Part shown: one piece after another, positions 48,835 to 58,855 of the stretch
Numbering within the stretch: position 1 is the stretch's first letter
Layout: each line of letters begins with the position of its first letter
Source: Hafnia alvei
Lineage (GTDB): Bacteria > Pseudomonadota > Gammaproteobacteria > Enterobacterales > Enterobacteriaceae
DNA length: 64,000 nucleotides
Reading direction: 5' to 3'
Assembly (NCBI RefSeq): GCF_964063325.1
Contig: NZ_OZ061315.1
Span: 2,294,001 to 2,358,000 of the forward strand
The notes under the pieces: model-generated
Databases searched by the model: none
What the model saw: only the letters and a program-made list of their open reading frames with translations
Told to the model about the DNA's origin: nothing
Position numbers and translations under genes: made by a program

Positions 48835-51808
48835 TGTTGCTTCATTAGCGGTTGCGTTGCATCTCAATGCCGCCAGCTTCAAGGCGCAATTTGTTGACGC
48901 GATGAAAACCGCCGATACCAGTGCGCAGCAGTTTAATCAAAAAGCCCAAACCGAAAACCGAAAAACCAAGCAGTCGTTTGTGGATTTGGGGGCAGGGGTT
49001 CGGGGCGTCGATGCGGACTTTGGGCGCGTCAATAACAACGTTAACACCAACATTAAGGGCTTTGGGCAACTACGCTATGCGCTGTCCAATTTAGCGGCGG
49101 GCGGGAATGTCGCCAGCAGCACGCTGACCAGCGCGTTAATTCCGGCGCTGGGTACGGGGCTGACCTCTGCCGTTTCTCAGGGAACACAGGGTATTCACCA
49201 GCAGCGTGAAGCGATGATAGCGCTGGCGACCTCACAGGTTAACGGGGCGCAGTCCATTATTGCCAATGCGCGTGCCGCCCGTGAGCAGGCACAATCCCAG
49301 TTTGCCGTGGCACAAAAGACCATCGAGGCGGCAAAGGCACAGCGTGAGCAGGCATTTTCCCTCGATGAGTATTATGCCAAACAGGTGGAGGTGAATAAGC
49401 AGTTTGGCGTGACGGTGAATTACCAGGAGGAGCATGCTAAAAACGCCCGCGCCATTACCGAAGCGAATCTGGCGGAAGCTGCCGCAAAACAAAAGATTGC
49501 CGCCGCCGCGAAAACGGTACTGGAGTCGGATGTTGCCGAGTCTAACGGCAAGCGCACGTTAACCAGCGCCACGCGAGACCTTGCTGCCGCGAGTCAAGAG
49601 CTGTCCGTGGGGCAACGGATGGCGGCAACCAGCGCGGGACTGATGCGAACCGCCATGGCGGCGATGGGTGGGCCAATTGGCATCGGTGTGATGATAGCAA
49701 TAGCCAGCGCAAAAGCCCTTTATGGCAGCTATGAAAAGGCAGAGGCCGCCACCAAAGGCTATACCGCTGCCTTACAAAAAAGCGGCAATCAATCCGCCAT
49801 TGCCGTCAAAGATATCCAGTCGCTGACCTACAGTCTGGGCAATACCGAAGGGGCGATTAAGTCGGTGACGGCGGCGGTCGGTGCGGGCTTCGGTGGCAGT
49901 ATGCTTGAGCAGGTCTCCGCACTCGGCAGTCGTATGGAGGAGGTCGGTCAAAGCTCGGACGATTTGGTCGGTATGTTGTCGAGTCTCAAAGGCGACCCGT
50001 TACAGGCGATGGAGAAGCTCACCGAGCAGGGGATTTTGCTTAACGGTAGTCTGATTTCACAGATTGTGACGCTCACCCGTCAGGGTAAAACCAGCGAAGC
50101 CACCGCGCTGTTACAAAAAGCGGCGATGGATGACGTTAACCAAAAAGTGACCGAGCAAGAAAGCCAGATTAGCGGCCTTGAAGGGGCATGGAAGTCCCTC
50201 AAGAAAACGGTCTCCGATGCGTTTAACGTAATGGGTCAGGCGCACATTGCCACCGCACAGGCGCAAGCCGCTGCCGCAGGCGTCAAGATGGAGGTCAGCA
50301 ATAAACCCGCCGAAGAAGCCAAGGCCGCCGCCGAAGCGCGTTTTGCGCAGCTGCAAAAAGAGCGAGAAGCCATCACCCAACGGCTCAAGCTCGAAAATGA
50401 AATCTCGGGGCTGATAAAGTCAGGCGCTGACCCTGCCAAGGAACGCACCAGACTGACCGATGAGCTCAACCGGAAACTTAAAGCCGGTGAAATCGACGCC
50501 CAAAACTACGCGCAGGCGATGAAGGGGCTCAATAAGCAGTTTAAAGAGCACACCCAAACTCGCGCCAGTGCTTATAAAGACGATGAGGCCACGCGCCGCC
50601 TGCAAGAACTGCGCTCACAGGAAGCGGTATTGCGGCAGCAGGCCACGCAGACAGACGAATTAAACGCAGCAGAAAAGAAGCTGTTGGCGTTTAATCAGGA
50701 AATCGCGGAGCTGAAAGAAAAGCGTATCTTGACCGCCGGTCAACGCAGCGTCTTAGTGTCGGAGGCGCAGCTTCGCGCGCAGCTCGCGATCAACGTCAGC
50801 CTTGAGAAAGCCAACGAACAACGCAAGGTTGCGCTGCAGGTGCAAGAGCAGATGCGCGATGTGGCCGAGTCCACGCGCAAGCTGCAGCAGGAGTACGACA
50901 ATAAAGCCGCTCAGCTCACCATGAGCGCGGCAGCCTATGATCAAATGGTCGAAACCCAACGCATTCAGGAGGATTTTCGTAAGCGTAGAGAGGTATTGGA
51001 TAAGTTATATGCTGATAAAACTGATTTAGCTTACAAAATTAATGTGGAGAGGTATCGAGTAGCAGAGGAGGAGCAAATTGCCATCGTCCAAAGCGGTGCC
51101 GATAAGAAGGCGGCAATAGAGGCTGATGGCTTTGCCGGAATGGAAAAGGGTCTGTCTGACTGGGCGGAGGCTGCCGGTAACTCCTTTGCGCTGGCGCGTG
51201 ACGCCGCCACCAACACCATGAGTACCATGGGCGACGCCTTTGCCAGCTTCGTGGTGAAAGGCAAGGGCGACTTTAAGTCGATGGCTTCTTCTATCCTGAC
51301 GGATCTGGGGATGATGATCGCAAAAATGGCCTTCTTTAACGCTATTAAGTCAGGCTCCACGGCGATGGGAGTGCAAGATCTGTTCGGCTGGGCGGACGGG
51401 GGCTATACGGGACCGGGCGGCAAGCATGATGTGGCGGGCGTCGTTCACCGGGGCGAATGGGTGGTGCCACAGGACGTGGTGAAAAAGCCCGGCATGTTGA
51501 GCTTTCTCAACGAGCTGACCTACGGGGCAGGTTATGCCGATGGCGGCTTGGTGGGTAGTATTACGCCACGCAATACGGCGTCGTCTGCACCCGCACAAAC
51601 ATCCGCCCCCAGCCCCGCACGCGAGCTGCATGTGCATATCCCGATATCGGTTTATAAAGAGCAGGGCGGGCCTGCCAGTGAGGGCGATGATTCGGTCGGG
51701 GTTACGGATGATTTACGGCGCTGGGTGCTGGGAACGGTGGAGTCTCGGTTGCAGGATTCGATGCGCGACGGCGGCGAGCTCGATCAGTTTGTGCGTGCCA
51801 GGACTTAA
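48827..51808 (+). CDS. Tape measure protein (lambda H-like)
   Basis: This 993-residue protein sets tail length and enters the host membrane during DNA ejection. The N-terminus (ASLAVALHLNAASFKAQFVDAM) and long coiled coils rich in Ala, Gln, Lys and Glu are typical. A hydrophobic patch lies near 285 (GGPIGIGVMIAIASAKALYG). The C-terminus carries the tape-measure-C pattern DFKSMASSILTDLGMMIAKMA and GGYTGPGGKHDVAGVVHRGE. It overlaps the T frame by 8 bp. Confidence 0.94.
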   Translation: MADVASLAVALHLNAASFKAQFVDAMKTADTSAQQFNQKAQTENRKTKQSFVDLGAGVRGVDADFGRVNNNVNTNIKGFGQLRYALSNLAAGGNVASSTLTSALIPALGTGLTSAVSQGTQGIHQQREAMIALATSQVNGAQSIIANARAAREQAQSQFAVAQKTIEAAKAQREQAFSLDEYYAKQVEVNKQFGVTVNYQEEHAKNARAITEANLAEAAAKQKIAAAAKTVLESDVAESNGKRTLTSATRDLAAASQELSVGQRMAATSAGLMRTAMAAMGGPIGIGVMIAIASAKALYGSYEKAEAATKGYTAALQKSGNQSAIAVKDIQSLTYSLGNTEGAIKSVTAAVGAGFGGSMLEQVSALGSRMEEVGQSSDDLVGMLSSLKGDPLQAMEKLTEQGILLNGSLISQIVTLTRQGKTSEATALLQKAAMDDVNQKVTEQESQISGLEGAWKSLKKTVSDAFNVMGQAHIATAQAQAAAAGVKMEVSNKPAEEAKAAAEARFAQLQKEREAITQRLKLENEISGLIKSGADPAKERTRLTDELNRKLKAGEIDAQNYAQAMKGLNKQFKEHTQTRASAYKDDEATRRLQELRSQEAVLRQQATQTDELNAAEKKLLAFNQEIAELKEKRILTAGQRSVLVSEAQLRAQLAINVSLEKANEQRKVALQVQEQMRDVAESTRKLQQEYDNKAAQLTMSAAAYDQMVETQRIQEDFRKRREVLDKLYADKTDLAYKINVERYRVAEEEQIAIVQSGADKKAAIEADGFAGMEKGLSDWAEAAGNSFALARDAATNTMSTMGDAFASFVVKGKGDFKSMASSILTDLGMMIAKMAFFNAIKSGSTAMGVQDLFGWADGGYTGPGGKHDVAGVVHRGEWVVPQDVVKKPGMLSFLNELTYGAGYADGGLVGSITPRNTASSAPAQTSAPSPARELHVHIPISVYKEQGGPASEGDDSVGVTDDLRRWVLGTVESRLQDSMRDGGELDQFVRART

Positions 51809-51863
51809 CACGTTTTCGCTGTTTGTGTCAGTATGTCTCAAAATGACATGAAGGGAGAAGACG

Positions 51864-52211
51864 ATGAAACGCATTATGCTCGGGGTGCTGTGCTGCACAC
51901 TGCTCGGGACTACTCTGCCCACGCTGGCACGTGACCTGACGCCGCCGGAGAAAAAAATCATTATGGACGTGATTAATGACCAACTAAAAGATCCTGATAG
52001 CGCCAAGTATTATTGGTTGAGTGATCTAGGTGGGGATATATATTGCGCTAACGTTAACTCCAAAAACTCCTATGGTGGCTACGGAGGAAAGATGCCAATC
52101 ATTATGGGAGTCAAAAGGGATACCAATGGACATATTAACTGGGCGCAGGGCATGGTCACTGATGATTCAATACTGTTTCCAACCTGTACGGAAGCGGGCT
52201 ATAAAATTTAG
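51864..52211 (+). CDS. Secreted moron-like protein in the tail module
   Basis: This 115-residue protein has a signal peptide (MKRIMLGVLCCTLLGTTLPTLA) and a small periplasmic domain with DVINDQLKDPDSAKYYWL and CANVNSKNSYGGYGGKMP. From memory this pattern recurs in prophage tail-region genes of unknown function. It has its own GGGAG ribosome site and a terminator after it, so it may be expressed as a moron, for example for host-surface or superinfection effects. Confidence 0.7.
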   Translation: MKRIMLGVLCCTLLGTTLPTLARDLTPPEKKIIMDVINDQLKDPDSAKYYWLSDLGGDIYCANVNSKNSYGGYGGKMPIIMGVKRDTNGHINWAQGMVTDDSILFPTCTEAGYKI

Positions 52212-52230
52212 CCCTTACATTGTTTCGCTG

Positions 52231-52253
52231 AACCCGCTTATGGCGGGTTTTTT
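52231..52253 (+). terminator. Terminator after the moron-like gene
   Basis: AACCCGC-TTAT-GGCGGGTT followed by TTTT. Confidence 0.85.
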
Positions 52254-52269
52254 CTTTTCTGGAGGTTAA

Positions 52270-52599
52270 ATGGAAACCTTTCACTTTTCGCCTCGCCCCG
52301 GCATGGGGGTGAGCACCAAGCCCAACGTGACCACGGTTAACTTTGGCGACGGCTACGAACAGCGTCGGGCAGCGGGGATCAATGCGCTGCTGGAGAGCTA
52401 CACGCCGACCTTTCGTATTGCCCCAGGGGAATTGCCCGCCATCGAGTCTTTCTTTCGGCGGCATGGCGCGGTGAAGGCGTTTTATTGGCGCTCGCCGCAC
52501 CGTCACGTCAGGTTAAAAATTGTCTGTCGTGAATGGTCTCACGTGGTGAATAACCGCTATATCGACGTGAGCTGTAAGTTTGATGAAGTGGTCGCTTAG
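52270..52599 (+). CDS. Minor tail protein M
   Basis: This 109-residue lambda gpM-like protein has ETFHFSPRPGMGVSTKPNV, NFGDGYEQRRAAGIN and FFRRHGAVKAFYWRSP. It is part of the tail-tip assembly pathway. Confidence 0.9.
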   Translation: METFHFSPRPGMGVSTKPNVTTVNFGDGYEQRRAAGINALLESYTPTFRIAPGELPAIESFFRRHGAVKAFYWRSPHRHVRLKIVCREWSHVVNNRYIDVSCKFDEVVA

Positions 52600-52607
52600 G
52601 AGATGCT

Positions 52608-53306
52608 ATGCAAGATATTCCCCAAGGTACGCTTAACCAGACCACCGAAATTGAGCAGGGGCCGAATCTCGACCTGTGGGAGCTGGATTTAACCGCGCTC
52701 GGCGGTCAGCGCTTTTTCTTTCACGACGGCCTGAACGAAAAGGGCGAGCCGGTGGTGTGGCAAGGGCGTGTTTATTCTCCGTATTCGGTGCTCGGTAACG
52801 GATTTGAGTTTAACGGCAAAGGCCCCGCCAGCCGTCCTTCCATCAAAGTCTCTAACCTCTTTGGTCTCATAACCGGTATGGCTGAGGATTACGATGGCTT
52901 GGTGGGCGTAAAGGTCGTTCGGCGTCAGGTGTACTTGTGCTTTTTGGATGCGGTGAACTTTATCGACGGCAACCCGCAGGCCAACCCAAGCGAGGAAGTG
53001 ATTTCACGCTATGAGATTGAACAACTCTCTGAGCTGACATCTGAAACCGCCACCTTTACGTTGTCTATCCCCACCGAAACCGATGGGGCGCAGTTTCCGT
53101 CCCGTACCATGCTGGCGGATATTTGCTCATGGGCGTACCGCTCAGCGGAGTGCGGCTATACCGGCCCCGCCGTGGCGGATGAGTTCGACCAGCCCACCGC
53201 TAACCCCGGCAAGGATAAATGCGGTAAATGTCGGCGTTCGTGCGAGCTGCGTAACAATATCGGTTCGTTTGGCGGCTTCCTCTCCATTGGCAAACTTGGC
53301 CGTTAA
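52608..53306 (+). CDS. Minor tail protein L
   Basis: This 232-residue lambda gpL-like tail-tip protein has an N-terminal domain with NGFEFNGKGPASRPSIKVSN and a C-terminal cysteine cluster (CSWAYRSAECGY, DKCGKCRRSCELRNN) matching the Fe-S-binding end of lambda L. Confidence 0.9.
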   Translation: MQDIPQGTLNQTTEIEQGPNLDLWELDLTALGGQRFFFHDGLNEKGEPVVWQGRVYSPYSVLGNGFEFNGKGPASRPSIKVSNLFGLITGMAEDYDGLVGVKVVRRQVYLCFLDAVNFIDGNPQANPSEEVISRYEIEQLSELTSETATFTLSIPTETDGAQFPSRTMLADICSWAYRSAECGYTGPAVADEFDQPTANPGKDKCGKCRRSCELRNNIGSFGGFLSIGKLGR

Positions 53307-53319
53307 ATCGGAGTCCTTC

Positions 53320-54051
53320 ATGCTTGAAAACGCTATTTTGGCGCACAGTTTGCGTTGTGCGCCTGCCGAGTCATGCGGCTTGGTTATCGCCAGCGCTGAC
53401 GGGCCGCAGTATGTCCCGTGTATTAATCGCAGTGCCAGGCCAGACACCTTTGATATTGCCACCGATGATTATTTGCAGGCACAACGTGTCGGTGAAGTGC
53501 TTGCGGTGGTGCACAGCCATCCCGATGGGATGCCCTATCTCAGCGAGGGAGACCGCGCCAGACAGGTCGCCAGTGCGCTCCCTTGGTGGCTGGTGCACGA
53601 TGGCATAATTACCCGCTATCGCTGCGTGCCGCCGCTTCTCGGGCGTCATTTTGAGCATGGCGTGATGGATTGCTACAGCCTGTTTCGTGATGCCTACCAT
53701 CTGGTGGGGATTGAGATGCCCGATTTTACCCGCGCCGATGATTGGTGGCGCCACGGTGAAAACCTCTATCTCGACAATATGCGTGAGACGGGGCTTTATC
53801 CGGTTAAGGGAGACGCGCAGCCCGGCGATATTATCCTGGTTTGCTACGGCTGCTCGGTAGCAAACCATGCCGCCATTTATCTGGGCGACCAGCGCATCCT
53901 GCACCACCTTCCCAATCAACTGAGCAAACGCGAGGAGTACAACGGCTCATGGCAACGACGCACCCACAGCATTTGGCGACACCGGGATTGGCAACCTTCG
54001 TCCTTCACGGCGATTTGCAACGATTTGGCCGCCGCATCTCCTTACACGTAA
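53320..54051 (+). CDS. Tail tip assembly protein K (JAB + NlpC/P60)
   Basis: This 243-residue protein from ATG 53320 (GGAG 7 nt upstream) has an N-terminal JAB metalloprotease motif VVHSHPDGMPYLSEGD and a C-terminal NlpC/P60 peptidase with Cys in MDCYSLFRDAYH and His in NHAAIYLG. Lambda K has the same order. It acts in tail-tip maturation and cell-wall passage. Confidence 0.92.
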   Translation: MLENAILAHSLRCAPAESCGLVIASADGPQYVPCINRSARPDTFDIATDDYLQAQRVGEVLAVVHSHPDGMPYLSEGDRARQVASALPWWLVHDGIITRYRCVPPLLGRHFEHGVMDCYSLFRDAYHLVGIEMPDFTRADDWWRHGENLYLDNMRETGLYPVKGDAQPGDIILVCYGCSVANHAAIYLGDQRILHHLPNQLSKREEYNGSWQRRTHSIWRHRDWQPSSFTAICNDLAAASPYT

Positions 54052-54599
54052 GCAGCGCCGCCGAAGGCTTACATGCCCTGCTAACCCAAATACACGGCCT
54101 ACGAGCCCACCTGCAAAACGGTTGGTATCAGGTGCGCATTGCCCAGCATGATGTCGCGCCCGTTGAGCTTGCCCAGCGTATGAATGACCCCTTACCCAAT
54201 GGCGCGGTGGTGCATATCGTGCCAAAGCTTGCGGGGGCAGCAAAAGGCGGGGTATTCCAGTTTATCGCCGGTGCAGCGCTGACCACGGTCGGCTTACTGA
54301 CCTCATGGACCGGAGTGAGCTCAGTGTTAGTGTCTGCCGGTATTGGCATGATGTTGGGCGGGGTGGCGACGATGTTGACTCCGACGCCCAAAACCCCCAA
54401 GTCGAGCCAAACCGATAATGGCACCGGCAACAGCTATTTTTCCAATCTGGAGAATGCGGTTTCGCAGGGCAACATCATTCCCGTTCCCTATGGGGAAATC
54501 TTAACCGGTTCGCGGGTGATTTCGCAGTCCACGAGCATTTGGGATGGTGACGGGGAAAGTGACGTTGACCTTGGTAAGGTGGGGCAACAGCTGTCTTAA
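53949..54599 (+). CDS. Tail assembly protein I
   Basis: This 216-residue lambda gpI-like protein from ATG 53949 overlaps K by 103 bp, as in lambda. Features are TFVLHGDLQRFGRRISLHV, a hydrophobic glycine-rich middle (FIAGAALTTVGLLTSW) and NIIPVPYGEILTGSRVISQS. Confidence 0.88.
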   Translation: MATTHPQHLATPGLATFVLHGDLQRFGRRISLHVSSAAEGLHALLTQIHGLRAHLQNGWYQVRIAQHDVAPVELAQRMNDPLPNGAVVHIVPKLAGAAKGGVFQFIAGAALTTVGLLTSWTGVSSVLVSAGIGMMLGGVATMLTPTPKTPKSSQTDNGTGNSYFSNLENAVSQGNIIPVPYGEILTGSRVISQSTSIWDGDGESDVDLGKVGQQLS

Positions 54600-54646
54600 C
54601 CGAACTTGAATCACTCTATTTAAATCCCTGAATTTGAATCACTACG

Positions 54647-54669
54647 ACCTCCTGATGGGGGTTTTTTTT
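54647..54669 (+). terminator. Weak terminator before J
   Basis: ACCTCC-TGAT-GGGGGT followed by an 8-T run. Confidence 0.55.
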
Positions 54670-54684
54670 GTTTAAGGAGTCCCC

Positions 54685-57600
54685 ATGGGTAAAGGTGGTG
54701 GTAGTCAACATACACCGTATGAGCAGCCGGATAATCTCATCAGTAAGCAGAAAATATCGATTATTGACTGCCTCGGGGAAGGCCCCATTGAAGGGCCTGT
54801 GAACGGCCTGCAGAGCGTATTACTAAAAATGACCCCCGCCGTTGATGCGCAGGGGAATAGCAACGTGAATGGCATGAACCTACAGTGGGTTGCCGGTGAG
54901 AATGAACAGCCCGCGCTCAGTGGGTTTGAGGGCTCGGGCGTTGAAGTCCCGGTGAACACCGAAATCAAGCACGGTGCACCGCTCACCCGGACTATCACGG
55001 CCACCAATATCGACCGCCTGCGCTTTACATTTGGCGTGGCGGCGTTGGTGGAGGCGCGAGATAACGGTGATCGGGTTGCCAGTAGTGTCGCCATGCAGAT
55101 CCAAATTCAGCGTGATGGCGTGTGGGTGACCGAGCGTAACGTGACGATTAGCGGCAAAACCAGCGGGCAATATTTGAATGCGTTGGTTATCGACAATCTT
55201 CCCCCACGGCCCTTCAACGTCCGTATGGTGCGTGCCACGGCGGATAGCACCAGTGACCGACTGCAAAATAAAACCCTGTGGGCAAGCTATACCGAAATTA
55301 TCGATGTGAAGCAGCGTTACCCCAATACCGCCGTGGTGGGCTTAACGTTTGACAGCGAGCAGTTTGGGAGTGAGTTGCCCGCGCGTAACTACCATATCCG
55401 TGGGCGCATTGTTCAGGTGCCCAGCAACTATGACCCCGCAACCCGCACCTATACCGGGATTTGGGACGGCGCATTTAAGCCTGCTTATACCGATAATCCG
55501 GCGTGGTGCTTGTACGATATGCTCACCCATCCACGCTACGGACTTGGGCGGCGTATCGGTCTGTCCGATGTGGATAAATGGGCGCTGTATACCTTGGCGC
55601 AGTATGCCGATACGTCTGTTCCCAATGGCTATGGCGGGACAGAGCCGCGCATGACATGCAACGGATATATCACCACGAAACGGTCGGCTTATGATGTTAT
55701 CAATGATTTTTGCTCCATTATGCGCTGCATGCCGGTATGGAATGGGACGCGATTAACCTTTGTGCAAGACCGACCCGCCGATAAGGTGTGGACCTATACC
55801 AACGCGAACGTGGTCAATGGGGATTTCACCTACACCTTTAGCCCTAAAAAGTCGCGGCATAATGCGGTGTTGGTGCGTTGGATAAACCCCGATAACGGCT
55901 GGCAGGAGGATTTTGAATATGTCTCCGATGATGTGGCCATTGCAGAACAGTCTTTGAATCAACTGGAGGTCGATGCGTTTTGTTGTACCAGCCGTGGGCA
56001 AGCGCACCGCCTTGGTCTGTGGATTTTAACCACCGAGAAATACGAAATCCAAACGGTCGGATTTAAAGTGGCAGCCGAAGGGTTGCGCCACTTGCCGGGG
56101 GATATCTTTGAGGTGGCAGACAATGACTATGCCGCCAGCATGATTGGCGGTCGCATCTTATCCATTGATGCCAAAAACCAACAGGTCACGCTAGATCGGG
56201 CCGTGACGCTTCCCTCGGGTAAAACAGTCATCAACCTCATTGCGGGGGATGGTCAGCCGGTGAAGGTGGAGGTGCGCTCACAGCCCAGCCCTGATGTGGT
56301 GGTGCTGAAAACGCTGCCCGTAGGTATCAAACCACTCTCAGTCTGGTCTCTCACGCTGCCGTCACTGCGTCCGCGCTATTTTCGCTGTTTATCGATTAAA
56401 GAGGATAAGCCATCCGGCACCTATGAGGTGGTGGCCTTGCAGCACGTTCCTGAGAAAGAAGCGATTGTGGATAACGGGGCGTCATTCGATCCGAAGCCCG
56501 GCACCGGGAACAGCACCATTCCGCCCGCCGTAGAGCACTTGACGGTGGAGGTCACCCCTGACGAGAGCCAATATCAAGCCGTCGCGCGTTGGGATACCCC
56601 TCGGGTGGTGAGCGGAGTGCGTTTCGAGCTGAAGCTTAATCTCGGTGACCGGGTTGTGGGTACCGAAACCACGTCTGATGGGGAGTATCGCTTTACCGAC
56701 CTGCCGCTGGGCGAGTACACGCTGACGGTGCGGGCGCTCAATAACATGGGGCAACGCGGTGATCCGTCGACGGTGACCTTTATGATTAATGCGCCGGAGG
56801 CACCGGCTTTTATTGAGCTGACGCCGGGCTATTTTCAAATCACGGTGACCCCTCGTCAAAGTTACTACCAGTCAGGCACGCGCTTTGATTTCTGGTTCTC
56901 AGAAAAACGCATCACCGATATACGGCGGGTGGAGTCGTTGGCGCAGCAACTCGGTATAGCCAGTTATTGGGTGAAAGACCGTCTGATGCAGCTAGGCACT
57001 GATTACTTTTTCTATGTGCGCAGCGTGAATACGGTGGGGAAATCCGCCTTCGTTGAGGCCATTGGTCAGGTCAACAGCGATGCGGAAGGGGTGCTGGATA
57101 TTCTCAAAGATCAAATCACCGCCGACCAAATGACGCAGGACTTCCTGAAAGGCATCGATAATAACCTGGTCAAAGACGAGTTTGAAAAGGCGCTGGCGGA
57201 TACCGAGGCCAAAGTTGACCAGAAACTTGAGGTGCTTGAGTCTTCGGTCGGTGAGTCCACCGCACAGCTGCAAGAGCTCAAGCAAACCGTCGCCAAAGAG
57301 GGGGAGGCCCTTTCTCAGCGCATCGACAACGTTAACGTGAAGGTCGAGGACAATGAAGCTGCCGTGCAAACCATCAGCAAGGCGCAGTCCAACCTTGAGG
57401 GGGACGTGTCTGCGATGTGGACGATGCAGGTGCAGACCACGAAAGACGGTAAGAAAGCGATTGGCGGTATTCAGGCCACGGCGGAGGGGGGATTTAGTCA
57501 GGTACTTATTCTGGCAGACCGTTTTGCGGTGATGAACCCGAACGATGGCAGCGTAGATTTACCGTTTGTGATACAGAACGGGCAAATCATTATGGATGAA

Positions 57601-57780
57601 GCCTTTATGAAATCACTCAATATCAACGGGCGATTTATCGTGACACCGACTGGGGAGCTGTCTATTCGCGCCGATGCGAACAGTAACGTGGGGCTCAAAA
57701 TGAACAGCTCGCTTATTCAGATTAACGATGAAAAATCACAGCCTGCCGTCAAGCTGGGGTATCTCAATATCACGCTGTGA
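54685..57780 (+). CDS. Tail tip host-specificity protein J
   Basis: This 1031-residue central tail-fibre/tip protein has a conserved N-terminus (KISIIDCLGEGPIEGPVNGL), the gp27-like region (WASYTEIIDVKQRYPNTAVVG, WCLYDMLTHPRYGLGRRIG), fibronectin-like repeats (about 610-790) and a C-terminal helical and beta region typical of lambda J. It is shorter than lambda J (1132), mainly in the variable receptor-binding end. Confidence 0.93.
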   Translation: MGKGGGSQHTPYEQPDNLISKQKISIIDCLGEGPIEGPVNGLQSVLLKMTPAVDAQGNSNVNGMNLQWVAGENEQPALSGFEGSGVEVPVNTEIKHGAPLTRTITATNIDRLRFTFGVAALVEARDNGDRVASSVAMQIQIQRDGVWVTERNVTISGKTSGQYLNALVIDNLPPRPFNVRMVRATADSTSDRLQNKTLWASYTEIIDVKQRYPNTAVVGLTFDSEQFGSELPARNYHIRGRIVQVPSNYDPATRTYTGIWDGAFKPAYTDNPAWCLYDMLTHPRYGLGRRIGLSDVDKWALYTLAQYADTSVPNGYGGTEPRMTCNGYITTKRSAYDVINDFCSIMRCMPVWNGTRLTFVQDRPADKVWTYTNANVVNGDFTYTFSPKKSRHNAVLVRWINPDNGWQEDFEYVSDDVAIAEQSLNQLEVDAFCCTSRGQAHRLGLWILTTEKYEIQTVGFKVAAEGLRHLPGDIFEVADNDYAASMIGGRILSIDAKNQQVTLDRAVTLPSGKTVINLIAGDGQPVKVEVRSQPSPDVVVLKTLPVGIKPLSVWSLTLPSLRPRYFRCLSIKEDKPSGTYEVVALQHVPEKEAIVDNGASFDPKPGTGNSTIPPAVEHLTVEVTPDESQYQAVARWDTPRVVSGVRFELKLNLGDRVVGTETTSDGEYRFTDLPLGEYTLTVRALNNMGQRGDPSTVTFMINAPEAPAFIELTPGYFQITVTPRQSYYQSGTRFDFWFSEKRITDIRRVESLAQQLGIASYWVKDRLMQLGTDYFFYVRSVNTVGKSAFVEAIGQVNSDAEGVLDILKDQITADQMTQDFLKGIDNNLVKDEFEKALADTEAKVDQKLEVLESSVGESTAQLQELKQTVAKEGEALSQRIDNVNVKVEDNEAAVQTISKAQSNLEGDVSAMWTMQVQTTKDGKKAIGGIQATAEGGFSQVLILADRFAVMNPNDGSVDLPFVIQNGQIIMDEAFMKSLNINGRFIVTPTGELSIRADANSNVGLKMNSSLIQINDEKSQPAVKLGYLNITL

Positions 57781-57800
57781 TTTAATAATTAGGAGAATGT

Positions 57801-58796
57801 ATGGGCTACGGATTGGAGGTCAGAAATCGCAGCACGGGGAAAATGTTTGACCTGTCGAATGTGGCAAGTGGCCTAATGTCATTTGTCACCAAGCTGGAGT
57901 TTAATGTGGATTACAGTAACGCCAGCTCGATGACGTTTAATGTCTTAGGTGATGTCCCAGCCTCCTCGGAAATCGTGGTGATATACAACGTCTCTACGGC
58001 GGCCTTGGATGCGCCTTCCCCGTACTTTGGGGTGGACTTTATCAGCGTGACGGGGTTTTCCCGCAGTGGCAGTAACCTGATTATTCACTTTAACCATAAG
58101 CTCAATATTCGCGGCTACCAGCAAGCCCCGCTGTCGATAAGCGTCTACCAGATAACGGGGTTTCCCAAAAATACCGATGCCTATGGCATTGCGTTCTTTA
58201 ACGGCACGTCGCCGCAGGCCATCACCGACGGCACCAAGCTGGGCTATGTCAGGGAAAGCGCCATACGCACTATCGGTGCCAATGCTGTCATTAGTATTGC
58301 CGACATGGCGGGGGCAGGGGATGTGGTGTTTGGGTGGTGGAGTAATCCATCAGCCGTAGTGGAGATGAATCACGCCGATAAAACGATTTCCTCAACGGCT
58401 GCCACCACACTTTATCTCACGACATTTGGAGAAATAGCGAACCTAACCCTGCCTAAATATGGCTTGGCTATTTGGAATAAATCGAGAAGGCTGGTGTATA
58501 CCAGCGCACACATTCCCTTTTCTAAAGTGACCACCAAAAATATCGGCACGTCTACCGTGGATACGGGAGTGAATAAGCCCATGATACCGCTCGGGCGCTA
58601 CGGCTATGATGCGATAAATAACGGAACATGGACGATACCCATTCGTGGGGCCACGATAAATGGTCGCAACGTGGGCTCAGGACGCTCGGCGCGCAATCAA
58701 TACAACCGGTTGAACACCGGGGGAACGACGCCCAACATTTCGAATCAGCCCTTACCCTGTCCCATATTGGACGCCACGTTGTATCACAACGTTTAA
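57801..58796 (+). CDS. Tail protein following J (DUF6453-like)
   Basis: This 331-residue beta-rich protein (MGYGLEVRNRSTGKMFDLSN) occupies the slot after J where several phages encode DUF6453 proteins; the family label is from memory. GGAG 7 nt upstream. Probably a tail-tip component. Confidence 0.65.
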   Translation: MGYGLEVRNRSTGKMFDLSNVASGLMSFVTKLEFNVDYSNASSMTFNVLGDVPASSEIVVIYNVSTAALDAPSPYFGVDFISVTGFSRSGSNLIIHFNHKLNIRGYQQAPLSISVYQITGFPKNTDAYGIAFFNGTSPQAITDGTKLGYVRESAIRTIGANAVISIADMAGAGDVVFGWWSNPSAVVEMNHADKTISSTAATTLYLTTFGEIANLTLPKYGLAIWNKSRRLVYTSAHIPFSKVTTKNIGTSTVDTGVNKPMIPLGRYGYDAINNGTWTIPIRGATINGRNVGSGRSARNQYNRLNTGGTTPNISNQPLPCPILDATLYHNV

Positions 58797-58819
58797 AGCC
58801 CCTCTCAACCAAACTCTTT

Positions 58820-58840
58820 AATCCGCTTCGGCGGATTTTT
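58820..58840 (+). terminator. Terminator before tail fibre gene
   Basis: AATCCGC-TTCG-GCGGATT followed by TTT. Confidence 0.8.
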
Positions 58841-58855
58841 GCTTATGGAGGCACC

